DNA from: Burkholderiales bacterium
GTDB taxonomy: Bacteria > Pseudomonadota > Gammaproteobacteria > Burkholderiales > Burkholderiaceae_F
Assembly (NCBI GenBank): GCA_016716275.1
Contig: JADJWR010000003.1
Span: forward strand, 1,364,001-1,428,000
Direction of reading: 5' to 3'
Length of the DNA: 64,000 bases
The notes beneath the pieces were generated by a model. That model worked only from the letters and a program-made list of their open reading frames with translations. It had not been told where the DNA came from and did no database searches. A program made the translations under genes and the position numbers. Below are positions 18,806 to 29,457 of this stretch, piece by piece (the stretch's first letter is position 1; every line of letters begins with the position of its first letter).

Positions 18806-19780
18806 ATGCCGTTCTTCCGTACGCTCGCCCTTGCCGTGGCCGCCCTCGCAATCTGCAACGCCGCCGCCGCGCAGTCCGCGATCCCAAGTGCGCCGTCACC
18901 ATCGGCTGTCCGCCTCGTCGTGCCGCTGCCGGCGGGCGGGCCCAGCGACTTGATCGCACGGATGACGGCGCGGCATCTGGCCGAGACGCTGGGCCAACAG
19001 GTCGTTGTCGAGAACAAGCCCGGCGCCAACGGCCTGCTTGCGGCCCGCGACGTCGCGGCCGCCGGCACCGACGGCCAGACCTTGCTGTACGCCCCCGGCT
19101 CGATGATCGCGACGCCTTTGCTCGTCAAGGGCTCGGGCTTCGACTGGCCGCGTGAGCTCGCACCGCTGGGCAAAGTCGGGCGTGTGCCCTTCGGCCTCGC
19201 GGTGCATCCGGGCATCGGGGCGGCCTCGGTCGCGGATCTGGTCCGTCAAGCCCGCAGCCAGCCGGGCAAGCTCAACGTGGCAACGAACACTCCCAGCGAG
19301 GTGATGGCCACGGCCAAGTTTATGAAGGCCGCCGACGTGAACCTCATGCGGGTTCCGTACCGCGGCGCGCCGCAATCGATGCCTGATTTGCTGGCCGGCC
19401 GCGTGCACGTGATGTTCGGTCCGCTTTCCGCATTCCAGCCGTACGTCCAGTCCGGTGCGCTGCGCCTGCTGGCCGTGCTCGGCCCCGAGCGGAGCCCCGC
19501 GCTGCCCGACGTGCCGACGATGCGCGAGGCCGGGTTCCCCGACGTTTCGGTGCCGACTTGGCAGGCGCTGTACGTGTCGGCGCGGGTCGATGCCAGCCGG
19601 CAGCAACGGTTGGCTCAGGCCGTGAGCGCAGCGGCGGCGCGGCCAGAAGTCCGGGCCGAACTCGAGAAGCGGTTGCTGGTGGCGGAGACAGCCTCGCCGC
19701 AGGAACTATCGGCGACCATCAGCCGCGAACTGGCGGAGTGGGCGCTGCTCATCGACGAGTACAAGCTCTCTGCCGAGTGA
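18806..19780 (+). CDS. Tripartite tricarboxylate transporter receptor (Bug/TctC family)
   Basis: A 324-residue periplasmic binding protein with a signal peptide (residues 1-22, cut after AAA or AAQ). Family hallmarks are VRLVVPLPAGGPSDLIARMTARHLAETLGQQVVVENKPGANG, then LAVHPG, VPYRGAPQSMPDLLAGRVHVMFG and SPALPDVPTMREAGFPDV. Such proteins bind a small carboxylate, often with a water-mediated beta-carboxylate contact; no TctA or TctB membrane gene is nearby, as is common for the expanded Bug family of Burkholderiales. Good ribosome site (GAGGGAGG) before the ATG. Probably regulated by the divergent LysR. Confidence 0.9.
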   Translation: MPFFRTLALAVAALAICNAAAAQSAIPSAPSPSAVRLVVPLPAGGPSDLIARMTARHLAETLGQQVVVENKPGANGLLAARDVAAAGTDGQTLLYAPGSMIATPLLVKGSGFDWPRELAPLGKVGRVPFGLAVHPGIGAASVADLVRQARSQPGKLNVATNTPSEVMATAKFMKAADVNLMRVPYRGAPQSMPDLLAGRVHVMFGPLSAFQPYVQSGALRLLAVLGPERSPALPDVPTMREAGFPDVSVPTWQALYVSARVDASRQQRLAQAVSAAAARPEVRAELEKRLLVAETASPQELSATISRELAEWALLIDEYKLSAE

Positions 19781-19816
19781 CCGCGCGGGTCGGGGCGCGC
19801 AACGCCGCGGGCGGCG

Positions 19817-20986
19817 ATGAGGGTGCTTTTCTGTTCGACCGGTGGCTTCGGGCATATCCAGCCGATGCGCCCGCTGGCCACCGCCATGCAACAGCAAGGC
19901 GACGCGGTTGCCTGGGTGACGGCGCCGGACGCGCTGGCGTCACTGGCCGGACACGGCTTGACGCTCTTTCCGGCCGGGCTCGAAATCGCAGCCGGCCGGC
20001 GGATGTTCAGGGAACTCCATCCATGGGTGCTCGAACTGTCCGGCGAAGCAATTTCGGAGCAGACGTTTCCGCGCCTGTTCGGCGCCACGCTGGCGCCGAG
20101 CATGCTGGCCGGGGTGGGCGACACCATCGATCTTTGGAAACCCCAACTTGTCGTGCTCGAGCCGGCGGCTCTGGCCGCGCCGCTGGCCTGCACGCAGCGC
20201 CGCGTTCCCTACGTCACGCACAGTTACGGCCTGCCGGTCCCGCCGATGTACCTCGAAGCCGCCATGCGCTGGTTCGGACCCTGCTGGGAGCGGGCCGGAT
20301 TGCGCGCACCGGACGACGGTGGTCTATACCGGCACCTGTATATCGACATCGTTCCGCAGGGCCTGACCAGCGGTACATGGGCAGGGGTCACGCCGCGCCT
20401 TGCGCTGAACCCCTACGCAGTTCGAACGGATGCTGGCATCGGCCTGCCCGGTGAGCTGCGCCAAGCCTTGGAACAGACTGACCGGCTTCGCGTCTACCTT
20501 AGCTTCGGCACGGTCTTCAACCGCCGCCGCGTTCTGGTCGATGCGGCGCAGGCGCTCCTTGGGACCGGCGCAGTCGTTGTCGTGACCACGGGCAAGGACA
20601 GCGGTCCCGGCGACTTTCCCGCGGCGCCGAACCTCCATGTGCTGGATTTCGTCGACCAGGCCGCCGTGCTTTCGAGGTGCGACCTGGTCGTCTCCCACGG
20701 GGGCGCCGGCACGATCCTCGCCGCTGCGGCACACGGTCGCCCACAGATCGTCCTGCCTCAGGGAGCCGATCACTTCCGCAACGCGCGCGCGTTGGCCGAA
20801 GCATCGGTCGCCATCGCCGTGGCCCCTGAGGAGCAAACCGCGCACACGATTCGAAAGGCCGCGGAGCGGCTGCTGTCGGTACCCGACTTCAGGCTCGCGG
20901 CACGGCGCCTGGCGCAGCAGATGGGCCGCATGCCAAAGGCCCGGGAGATAGCGTGCGAACTCGAACGCCGGTTCTCCGGGTCCTGA
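19817..20986 (+). CDS. Glycosyltransferase family 1 (UGT/macrolide glycosyltransferase-like)
   Basis: A 389-residue GT-B protein. The N-terminus MRVLFCSTGGFGHIQPMRPLATAMQQQG and the C-terminal donor-site signature VVSHGGAGTILAAAAHGRPQIVLPQGADHFRNARAL mark the UDPGT/MGT group that glycosylates small hydrophobic acceptors such as macrolides, flavonoids or lipids. It follows tctC by 36 nt and may be co-transcribed. No polyketide or sugar-nucleotide genes are close, so the acceptor is unknown; detoxification of a xenobiotic is as likely as biosynthesis. Codon use here is somewhat less GC-rich than in the housekeeping genes. Confidence 0.82.
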   Translation: MRVLFCSTGGFGHIQPMRPLATAMQQQGDAVAWVTAPDALASLAGHGLTLFPAGLEIAAGRRMFRELHPWVLELSGEAISEQTFPRLFGATLAPSMLAGVGDTIDLWKPQLVVLEPAALAAPLACTQRRVPYVTHSYGLPVPPMYLEAAMRWFGPCWERAGLRAPDDGGLYRHLYIDIVPQGLTSGTWAGVTPRLALNPYAVRTDAGIGLPGELRQALEQTDRLRVYLSFGTVFNRRRVLVDAAQALLGTGAVVVVTTGKDSGPGDFPAAPNLHVLDFVDQAAVLSRCDLVVSHGGAGTILAAAAHGRPQIVLPQGADHFRNARALAEASVAIAVAPEEQTAHTIRKAAERLLSVPDFRLAARRLAQQMGRMPKAREIACELERRFSGS

Positions 20987-21353
20987 CCGACGCCATGTGG
21001 ACCGCCGCTTTTGGATGTCCGGGTGGTCGACCAGCGAAGTTTCGATGCGCACCGCCTCCCGCTCTGGGTGGCGAAGGGCCAATCGCAGCGTTGGTGTTGT
21101 CGGCGGACTGCAGGAGATTCCGACACTCGCCGCCGATTCCCAGGTCATGTAGGCGCCTCTTGGGCTTCGCGCCTCCGAATCCGCCAACGTTCCGCCGTCG
21201 GAAAGAGCTGTCGTTCGTTGCGAGCGCCACGGAGATCCGCTGATGGCCGGTACTTGCCAGTGGCGCAAGTGTCGGCGATGACGGCAACCGCTGCATAACG
21301 GTCGCCGCAGGATGACGCGGCGTTCAGTCGCCACCGGCAGCGTAGCTGCCCTA
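20987..21353. other. Intergenic 367 bp between convergent genes, nothing recognised
   Basis: The stretch separates the glycosyltransferase from the addA stop. Its base composition is lower in GC than its flanks and short open frames occur on both strands, but none has a ribosome site or protein-like composition. I see no clear terminator, repeat or RNA; it may be decayed sequence. Confidence 0.35.
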
Positions 21354-24300
21354 TCAGCCCTCGACCTCGATCAGTTCGCCCTGCGCCGTCACCAGCCCCA
21401 GACGCACCGGCGTCCCGGCGCCGATCGCGCGCATCACTTCCGCGTAGCGGCGCACCTGCGCCTCGTACTGCGGCCGTTCGGCATCGGTGACGCGCCACTT
21501 GAAGTCGATGATCCACAGCGCGTCGTCGCCCTCGACCAGGCGGTCGACACGCAGCAGCTCGCCGTCGGCGGCGACCAGTTCGACCTCCGCCAGTGCCGCG
21601 CCGGTGAACAGCTGCGGCAGCCGGCGGCGCACCCGCGCCGCCGCGGCCGCGGCGAGCGCCGCCTGCTGCGCGCTCAATCCGTGCGCCTGGGCGATGGCGT
21701 CCGCGGGCGCGTCCGCGCCCTGCTCGAGCAACGCGTGCCACGCCCGGCCGAGCTGCTGCGCTTCGGTCTCCGGCGCCTCGGCGACGCGGCAGCCGGTCGG
21801 CATCGGCTGCGGGCGAAAGTCGCGCACCTCGCGCGCGCCGGCCGCCGGCGGCCGCGGCTGCGCCTCCGCGGCGCCCGCCGACAGCGGCTCGGCCGGTTGC
21901 AGGCGCGTGTACCAGGTCGCGTCCCGAATCTCCTTCCCGCCTTCGGCGCCGCTGGCGATGAGCACCTGCCTGGCGCGCGTCGCCGCCACGTAAAGCAGGT
22001 TCCAGTCTTCCTGATCGCGCTGCGCGTCGTCCTCGGCGAACCACGCGGCGCGCGCCTCGTCGCGCGCAGCCTCGCCGCGCGCCACCACCGACACGTGCTC
22101 GGGCGCTGCTGCTTCCGGCGGCCAGACCACCAGCACGCTGCCGGCGTCGGCAGACCGCGGCCGCACGTGCGTGTCGGCGAGCGCGACGATGTCGGCCTCC
22201 AGTCCCTTGGCGCCGTGAATCGTCATCACCCGCACGGCGTTGCCGACGTCGGCCAGGCCCTGGTCGGGCGCCTCCTCCGGCGCGTGCCGCTTCAGTCCGC
22301 TCAGCTCGTCGATGAAGCGCGGCAGGCTCGGGTAGCGTCCGGCGTCGATGGCGAGCGCCAGCTCGACGAAGGCGTCGAGGTTGGCCTGCACCTGCGCGTG
22401 CAGTGCTGCCGGCGCCGCCACCGCGTAGCGGCGGCGCACGTCGCCCTCGAAGTAGATCCGGTCGAGCAGGTCGTGCACCGGCAGCACACCGGCGAGTTGG
22501 TGCCAGTGCGCGAGCAGCCGCCGTGCGCGGGCAAGCGGCGCTTCGTCGGCCGCAGCGCCTTCGCCTGGCCCGCCGCCCGCCGCGGCGGCCGGGCAAGGCT
22601 CGAGCGACTGCAGGCGCCCCCACCAGGTGGCGCCCGGGGTCAGCGCGAGGCGGATCAGGTCGTCGTCGCCGCAGCCGAACACCGGCGAGCGCAGCGCACG
22701 CGCCAGCCGCAGGTCGGCCGAAGGCGTGGTGAGGAATTCGAGCAGCGCGATCAGGTCGTCAGCCTCCAGCGTCTGCAGCAGGCCGCCGCGCCGGTCGCTG
22801 ACGTACGGCACGCCGGCATCGCGCAGGGCGCGCTCGTACTGTTCCAGGTGCGTGCGCCGGCGCACCAGCAGCAGCACGTCGGCGAAGCGCGCGGCGCGTT
22901 CGCCCTGCCCCTCGCGCACGCGCAGCCGGGCCACCCAGTGCAGAATCTCGTTGGCCAGCACGCGACCCTCGCGATAGCGCGACTCGGTGTCGCTTTCGAC
23001 GCGTGGCGTGCTCAGAACGTCGCGCAGCGCGCCGTCGTCGACGGCCGGCGGCGAAGGCAGGGCCGGCGCAAGCGGCAGGAGCACGAAGGCGCCCTCCTGC
23101 GTCGCGCGGGTGCTCTGCGGCTGGTACAGCCGGTTGGCCGGCATCACGCGGTTCAGCACCTCCGTCACCACCCGCGAATTGCGTCGGGTGACGTTGGTGC
23201 GCAGGTGCGTGGCGCCGAAGTCGCGGCATAGCAGGCCGATCGCCGCGCCGAACACGCGCGGCTCGGCGCGGCGGAAACGATAGATCGACTGCTTGGGATC
23301 GCCGACGATGAACACGCTCGGCCGGTCGGCCGGCGCGCCTTCCTCCGCCGCGCCCGCTTCCACTCCCCCGTACCCGGCCAGCCACGACTGCAGCACCTGC
23401 CACTGCAGCGGATTGGTGTCCTGGAATTCGTCGACCAGGATGTGGCGGTAGCGCGCGTCGAGGCGTACCTGCATGTAGGCGGCATGGTCCGGGTCGGCGA
23501 GCAGGCGGTGCGCATGCCATTCGAGGTCGGTGAAGTCGAGCGCCTGCTGCTGCGCCTTCAGCCGCTGGTAGGCGTCGATCAGCAGGCGAGCGCAGGCGAG
23601 CGCCGCTTCGTTCAGCTTCAGCGCCCGCCAGGTGCGGTGCGCGGCGAGCAGTCGCTCGAGAGCCTGCACGACCGTGCCATGCGCCTGCGCGTAGCGCTGC
23701 GCCTGCTCCGTAGTCGCCAGCTTCGGCGCCGCCCGTTCGGGCGCCAGCGTCTTGATCGGCGTCTGCTCGCCCTTCGTCAGCAGGATCAGGCAGGCCTCGC
23801 GAAAGTCGCGGGCGATGTCGGTCGGTGCCGCAGCGAGCCACTGCCGCGCGCGTGCTGCGGCATCGTCAGCCGTCTTCAGCGGCTTGGCGAACGAGCTCCA
23901 CAGTTCGGCCAGCGCGCGCACCGCGTCGACGAATTGCGGCGCGCGGACCTGCGGCCGCGGATCGTCGTCGCCGGCCGCGCGCAGCGGCGCCAGCGCGCGT
24001 GCCACGGCCGTGTCATGGTCGCCGCCGGCGAAGCTCCACCACTCGGCGCGCCTGCCGAGCAGCTGCATCAGCAGCTTGTGCGCCGAGTCCTCGCCGATCT
24101 CGTCGAGAAGCCATTCCCACGCCGCGCGCTGCGCCGCGTGCTCCGGGCGCACGACCTGCGCCGTGAAGTGCAGCCACGCGTCGGCACGCAGGCGGTCGAC
24201 TGCCTCCAGCAGCACCGGCGCGTACGGCACGCCGGCGCCGAGCGGCGCGGCGGCCGCGAGCTGCCAGAACCAGCCGTGGAAGGTCTCGATCACCATCGGC

Positions 24301-24668
24301 ACCCGCGCCGTGACCACGCGCTCGTACAGGCCGCGCGCCGGGGCCACCGCGGCGCGGGACGCGGGCGCGCTCATGCCGCGCTGCTGCAGCCAGCCGGCGA
24401 CCGCTTCGTCGTCGCCCTGCGCCAGCGCCTGCAGGTCATCGAGAAGGCGCGCGCGCATCTCCTGCGCCGCGCGGCGGGTGAAGGTGATGGCGAGGATCTG
24501 CCCGGGCGCCGCGCCGTCGAGCAGCGCGCGCACGATGCGTCCGACCAGCAGCCAGGTCTTGCCGCTGCCGGCGCAGGCCTCGACCACCGCGCTGGCACGC
24601 GGGTCGCAGGCCCGCGCCTTGAACTCGGCCTCGTCGATCGGCCGCTCGCCGGCCAGGTAGTCGCTCAC
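21354..24668 (-). CDS. addA: AddA-type UvrD helicase/exonuclease (double-strand break repair)
   Basis: A 1104-residue SF1 helicase with a C-terminal nuclease domain. Motifs in order: Walker A ACAGSGKTWLL (31-41), TFTRRAAQEMRARL (motif Ia, about 62-75), LVDEFQDTNPLQW (motif II, 411-423), GDPKQSIYRFR (motif III), VMTIHGAKGLEADIV (motif V) and LLYVAATRARQVL (motif VI). Near the C-terminus VDRLVEGDDALWIIDFKW is a RecB-family PD-(D/E)XK site. It pairs with AddB to process DNA ends for RecA. Its GTG start at 24668 overlaps the addB stop by 4 nt. The frame is open far upstream into addB territory, but that part is a shadow. Confidence 0.9.
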   Translation of the reverse strand: MSDYLAGERPIDEAEFKARACDPRASAVVEACAGSGKTWLLVGRIVRALLDGAAPGQILAITFTRRAAQEMRARLLDDLQALAQGDDEAVAGWLQQRGMSAPASRAAVAPARGLYERVVTARVPMVIETFHGWFWQLAAAAPLGAGVPYAPVLLEAVDRLRADAWLHFTAQVVRPEHAAQRAAWEWLLDEIGEDSAHKLLMQLLGRRAEWWSFAGGDHDTAVARALAPLRAAGDDDPRPQVRAPQFVDAVRALAELWSSFAKPLKTADDAAARARQWLAAAPTDIARDFREACLILLTKGEQTPIKTLAPERAAPKLATTEQAQRYAQAHGTVVQALERLLAAHRTWRALKLNEAALACARLLIDAYQRLKAQQQALDFTDLEWHAHRLLADPDHAAYMQVRLDARYRHILVDEFQDTNPLQWQVLQSWLAGYGGVEAGAAEEGAPADRPSVFIVGDPKQSIYRFRRAEPRVFGAAIGLLCRDFGATHLRTNVTRRNSRVVTEVLNRVMPANRLYQPQSTRATQEGAFVLLPLAPALPSPPAVDDGALRDVLSTPRVESDTESRYREGRVLANEILHWVARLRVREGQGERAARFADVLLLVRRRTHLEQYERALRDAGVPYVSDRRGGLLQTLEADDLIALLEFLTTPSADLRLARALRSPVFGCGDDDLIRLALTPGATWWGRLQSLEPCPAAAAGGGPGEGAAADEAPLARARRLLAHWHQLAGVLPVHDLLDRIYFEGDVRRRYAVAAPAALHAQVQANLDAFVELALAIDAGRYPSLPRFIDELSGLKRHAPEEAPDQGLADVGNAVRVMTIHGAKGLEADIVALADTHVRPRSADAGSVLVVWPPEAAAPEHVSVVARGEAARDEARAAWFAEDDAQRDQEDWNLLYVAATRARQVLIASGAEGGKEIRDATWYTRLQPAEPLSAGAAEAQPRPPAAGAREVRDFRPQPMPTGCRVAEAPETEAQQLGRAWHALLEQGADAPADAIAQAHGLSAQQAALAAAAAARVRRRLPQLFTGAALAEVELVAADGELLRVDRLVEGDDALWIIDFKWRVTDAERPQYEAQVRRYAEVMRAIGAGTPVRLGLVTAQGELIEVEG

Positions 24669-27442
24669 GCGGCGTCCTCGCCGTCGCCGCTGCGCTGCCA
24701 GTAGTCGAGCCGGCACAGCCCGCGCATCTCGCAGCGGCTGCAGACGGCCTCGGCGCCGATCGCCGGCAGCGGCGCGCCGTCGGCGATGCGCTGCAGGTCC
24801 CCCTGCAGGCGCGCCCCCACCTGGCGGACGAGGCGATCGAACGGCTGCGCCGGCTGCACCGCCGCGACCCCGCGACTGTCGTCGCGCGCGCGATCGAAGC
24901 TGACGTAGGCGGCGCAACGCGCGCCGTCGCCGAGCAGCAGGCCGTAGAACGGCAGCTGGACATCCTCGCCCGGCTCCTTCAGCGCCTTCTTCAGCGCATC
25001 GACCGCCTTTGCCTTGTAGTCGATCACGAGCAGTTGCCCTTGCGCGTTCCCGTCGATGCGATCGACGCGGCCGTGCAGCTCGACCGCGCGCCCGTCGCGC
25101 AGCGCCAGCCGCAGCGCGCGGACCGACTCGCCGGCACGGTAGCGCCAGCCCGCTTCGGCGTGCTGGCATAGCCAGTCGATGTAGCCCTCGACCAACCCGT
25201 CGAAGCGGCGCGCGAAGGCGAGCATCGCCGGCGCGCCTTCGATCAGCGGATCGAACACCGCGCCGGCGTGCCGGCGCAGGCTCGCCGCCAGCCGCGCCGG
25301 ATCGAGCGAGTCGAAGGAAGCGTCGCCCCACTCCTCGTGAAAGCGCTTCAGCACCCGGTGCAGCGCCTCGCCGAAGTCGCGCTTGTCGGGCAGCTCGATC
25401 ACGTCCTCGGGCTCGGCGAGCCGGAGCATGCGGCGGGCATAGAACTGGTAGGCACAGTCGACGAGGCTCTGGCACTGGCTCGCCGAGACCCTTTCGGGCA
25501 GCAGTGCCGCTGCGCCCGGCGCGGGACGCTCGGCGGCCACCGGCAGCACCGTGAAGGCGCGCGCTGTGGCGGCGCGCAGCAGATCGTCGCCGGACGCGCG
25601 CCGGCTGACGAACTGCAGGCGCTGCAGGAACGGCGACAGCGGGTTCGGCTCGTCGCCACGATGCGTGCGCCAGCTGGCCGCCACGCGCGGCGCGCTGGCC
25701 AGCAGCGCGGCGAACTGCGCCGCCTGCGCGCGCAACTCGCGCTCGGCGGTGGCCAGGCCGAGTTCGGCGCGCACCGCGTTCGACATGAACAGCCACTCTG
25801 CCGACGCCGACGGCAGATGCTGCGCGTCGGCGCCGATCAGCAGCGCCGCGTCGAACGGTCGCAACGCGGTCGCCGCCAGCGACACCATGACCACCGGCGA
25901 GTCGACCTGGCTGTCGACGAACGCCGACTCCTCGAAGCGGGCGGCGAGCAGGGCGCGAAACTCGGCCAGCAAGGCGCGGCCGCCGACGCCCGTCAGCTCG
26001 GCGCCGAGCACCTCGACCTCGCGCAGCACGCGGCGGCCGACCGGGTCGGCGGCGAGTCGCTCGCGCATGCCGAGCGCATCGAGCACCGCGCCAAGCGCCT
26101 GCGCGTGGCTGGCGAGGGTCGGCCCGGCACGCTGCGTCACCTGCCGCTGCTCGACGATCAGATCGAGCACTGCGCCGGCGCCGGCGCCGGCAGCCTGCTC
26201 GACCTGCTCCGGCGCGCGCGAGAGCCCGTCGGCCAGCGCGCGGCGGATCGCGCCAGCACCCTGCAGCGCCCCGACGCCCCGGATCGCCCGCTCGAAGAAG
26301 GCCACCTCCTGCGCCTTGTTCGGCCGCCCGGCGAGCGTGAAGCCGGACTTCAGCCAGTCGAGCAGGTCGCGCCAGTACAGGTCGTCGGCGACCAGGTCGT
26401 ACCAGCGCATCACCGCCGCGGCGGCGCTGGTCGTCGACAGCTTCCAGCCGGTCTCGTCGCGCACCGCCACCTGCGCACGCTCGAGCAGCGCGCGAACCCG
26501 CCGCGCGGTGAGGCGATCGAGCGCCACCAGGGCGATCGAGCCGACGCCGGCGCGGCGCCAGTCGAGCACCTGCCGCGCCACCGCGCTCGCCTCCTCCTCG
26601 AGAGACGCGGCGGCCAGCACGGCCAGCGGCGGATTGGCGGCGTGGCCGGCGAGCGCGTCGCCACGCTCGGCAATCGGCACCTCGGCCTCGCTGCCAGCCA
26701 GCTCGGGCCATGCCGCCGCGAGCAGCGGGCGCGGCGCGAGCGCGGCTCGCAGGTCGGCCGCGACGAGCAGCACCGGTGCGCGCTGCGACCAGCGCTGCAG
26801 CAGGGCCTCTTCCCACGGGGCAAGGTCGCCGCCGGGCCGACCGGCGACGTAGGCGAGCGGTCCGTGCGCCGACGCCGAGCGCGCCTGCAGCTCGCGCAGT
26901 GCCGCGGCGGCGCCATCGCCGGCGTCGCGGCGCGCGCGCCACAGTTGCAGCACCAGTTGCGCCTGCGGCTGCAGCGCGCGCGCGGCGCGTCGGTGGAAGT
27001 GACGGGCGAGGCTCGCCTGCAGGCGACCGGCGAACGCCTCGCCGTCGCCGATCGCCGCCCACGTCAGTTCGTCGGCGAGCTCGGCGATGCCGGCGGCGAG
27101 CGACCACAGCGCCGCCGGCTGCGGACCGAACGAATCGCGTACCCAGGCATTGGCGCGCAGCGCCGCGAACAGCTCGGCGCGCGCCGCCGTGCCCGACTTC
27201 AGTGGCCGGCCCAGCCACGCCGCGAGCGGCGCGATGCGCGGTGGCATGAAGGCCGTGCCGCCGAGGCGCTCGCGCAGGGCAGTGCGCGCGCACACCGCGT
27301 GCACGCCTGCCGGCACGAGCCAGGTCAGTGCATTGAGCCTCGGCGCGGCGACGCCGCTGCGGGCGGCGAAGTCGATCACCGCGCGCGCGGCGCACGGCCA
27401 GAACTGCTCGTCGGCGGCAACTGAAAGGCGATCGATCGACAC
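24665..27442 (-). CDS. addB: AddB-type nuclease subunit (PD-(D/E)XK, iron-sulfur)
   Basis: A 925-residue protein. It lacks helicase Walker motifs but has a UvrD-like inactive fold (AELVDELTWAAI region, LLIGADAQHLP) and a C-terminal nuclease domain with HGRVDRIDG, VIDYKAK and LPFYGLLL. Four cysteines, one at CQSLVDC before the nuclease core and three at CSRCEMRGLC near the end, match the iron-sulfur staple of AddB/AdnA nucleases. The start is GTG at 27442 (MSIDRLSVAADEQFWP). First gene of the addB-addA operon; a TACAAT -10 candidate lies at 27451-27456 on the minus strand, only 8 nt before the start codon's vicinity. Confidence 0.87.
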   Translation of the reverse strand: MSIDRLSVAADEQFWPCAARAVIDFAARSGVAAPRLNALTWLVPAGVHAVCARTALRERLGGTAFMPPRIAPLAAWLGRPLKSGTAARAELFAALRANAWVRDSFGPQPAALWSLAAGIAELADELTWAAIGDGEAFAGRLQASLARHFHRRAARALQPQAQLVLQLWRARRDAGDGAAAALRELQARSASAHGPLAYVAGRPGGDLAPWEEALLQRWSQRAPVLLVAADLRAALAPRPLLAAAWPELAGSEAEVPIAERGDALAGHAANPPLAVLAAASLEEEASAVARQVLDWRRAGVGSIALVALDRLTARRVRALLERAQVAVRDETGWKLSTTSAAAAVMRWYDLVADDLYWRDLLDWLKSGFTLAGRPNKAQEVAFFERAIRGVGALQGAGAIRRALADGLSRAPEQVEQAAGAGAGAVLDLIVEQRQVTQRAGPTLASHAQALGAVLDALGMRERLAADPVGRRVLREVEVLGAELTGVGGRALLAEFRALLAARFEESAFVDSQVDSPVVMVSLAATALRPFDAALLIGADAQHLPSASAEWLFMSNAVRAELGLATAERELRAQAAQFAALLASAPRVAASWRTHRGDEPNPLSPFLQRLQFVSRRASGDDLLRAATARAFTVLPVAAERPAPGAAALLPERVSASQCQSLVDCAYQFYARRMLRLAEPEDVIELPDKRDFGEALHRVLKRFHEEWGDASFDSLDPARLAASLRRHAGAVFDPLIEGAPAMLAFARRFDGLVEGYIDWLCQHAEAGWRYRAGESVRALRLALRDGRAVELHGRVDRIDGNAQGQLLVIDYKAKAVDALKKALKEPGEDVQLPFYGLLLGDGARCAAYVSFDRARDDSRGVAAVQPAQPFDRLVRQVGARLQGDLQRIADGAPLPAIGAEAVCSRCEMRGLCRLDYWQRSGDGEDAA

Positions 27443-27641
27443 GGCCGGGGATTGTAGAAAGGGGGCTGCCCGGAACCGGCGCGGGATGCGTGCACGCGCG
27501 GCGCGGCCACGGTGTTACCATTGCGTCAATTCAGGCCATCGTCCTCACGCCTTCCGGGCGTTGCCGGCCGGTCTTGATTCCCGTCAGTTCCCATCTTCTC
27601 CCCGTTTCTGCGCGCCCGCCGCGGCGCCGAGAGGACATCTC

Positions 27642-27968
27642 ATGAGCGAAGCCATCAAGTACGTCAGCGACGCGTCGTTCGAATCCGACGTGCTCAAGTC
27701 CGACCAGCCGGTGCTGGTCGACTACTGGGCCGAATGGTGCGGTCCCTGCCGCATGATCGCGCCGATCCTCGACGAGGTCGCCGGCGACTACAAAGGCAAG
27801 CTGATGGTGGCCAAGCTGAACGTCGACGAGAACCAGGCCACACCGGCCAAGTACGGCATCCGCGGCATCCCGACGCTGATGCTGTTCAAGAACGGCGCGG
27901 TGGTCGGCACCAAGGTCGGCGCCCTGTCCAAGTCGCAGCTGACCGCCTTCATCGACAGCAACATCTAG
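27642..27968 (+). CDS. trxA: Thioredoxin
   Basis: A 108-residue thioredoxin (E. coli 109). The active site is WAEWCGPCRMIAP with C33 and C36; the buried Asp in LVDYWAEW and the cis-Pro in GIRGIPTLMLFKNG are present. It reduces protein disulfides and feeds ribonucleotide reductase and PAPS reductase, being recharged by thioredoxin reductase. GAGAGGA lies 6 nt before the ATG. It is followed by rho, the typical proteobacterial order, and is divergent from addB. Confidence 0.97.
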   Translation: MSEAIKYVSDASFESDVLKSDQPVLVDYWAEWCGPCRMIAPILDEVAGDYKGKLMVAKLNVDENQATPAKYGIRGIPTLMLFKNGAVVGTKVGALSKSQLTAFIDSNI

Positions 27969-28060
27969 AGGAACGATGCCGGCGCCGGTCGCCGGCCGCT
28001 TCCTCTGCCCCGCGGGCGCCCGCCTGTCTCCCGGCGCCCCACCACTCCCGCCGAATCCCT
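27969..28060 (+). promoter_or_regulatory. rho leader: hairpin plus C-rich, G-poor rut-like segment
   Basis: The 92-nt trxA-rho spacer starts with a GC hairpin (GCCGGCGCCGGTCGCCGGC, about 27979-27997) and then runs through a C/T-rich stretch (about 28000-28060) in which C greatly exceeds G near the rho start. Such sequences are favoured Rho entry sites. In E. coli Rho represses its own gene by terminating in the leader; the same can be inferred here. Confidence 0.4.
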
Positions 28061-29323
<1,263 letters not shown>

Positions 29324-29340
29324 GCGGGCGCGCCGGCCGT

Positions 29341-29369
29341 TTGCCCGTCGCCGGCGAATCGCGGATAAT
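29341..29369 (+). promoter_or_regulatory. Sigma-70 promoter candidate for rpmE2
   Basis: TTGCCC (29341-29346), a 17-nt spacer and GATAAT (29364-29369) lie in the rho-rpmE2 gap. The -10 matches the consensus in 5 of 6 positions. Start would be near 29376, leaving an 80-nt leader. Confidence 0.5.
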
Positions 29370-29457
29370 CGCGCCCTTCCATCTGACCGGCACGTAGTTC
29401 GGCCCGTGCGCGAGGCGCGAGGCGACGGAACCGGCGGCCCAACGCAATGAGGCAATC

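Noticed and set aside
21354..27521. A 2055-codon frame reading addA fused to an upstream extension
   Set aside because: The first 950 codons lie in a different frame of addB and are Arg/Ala-rich noise. The addB stop overlaps a GTG that begins the natural addA N-terminus.
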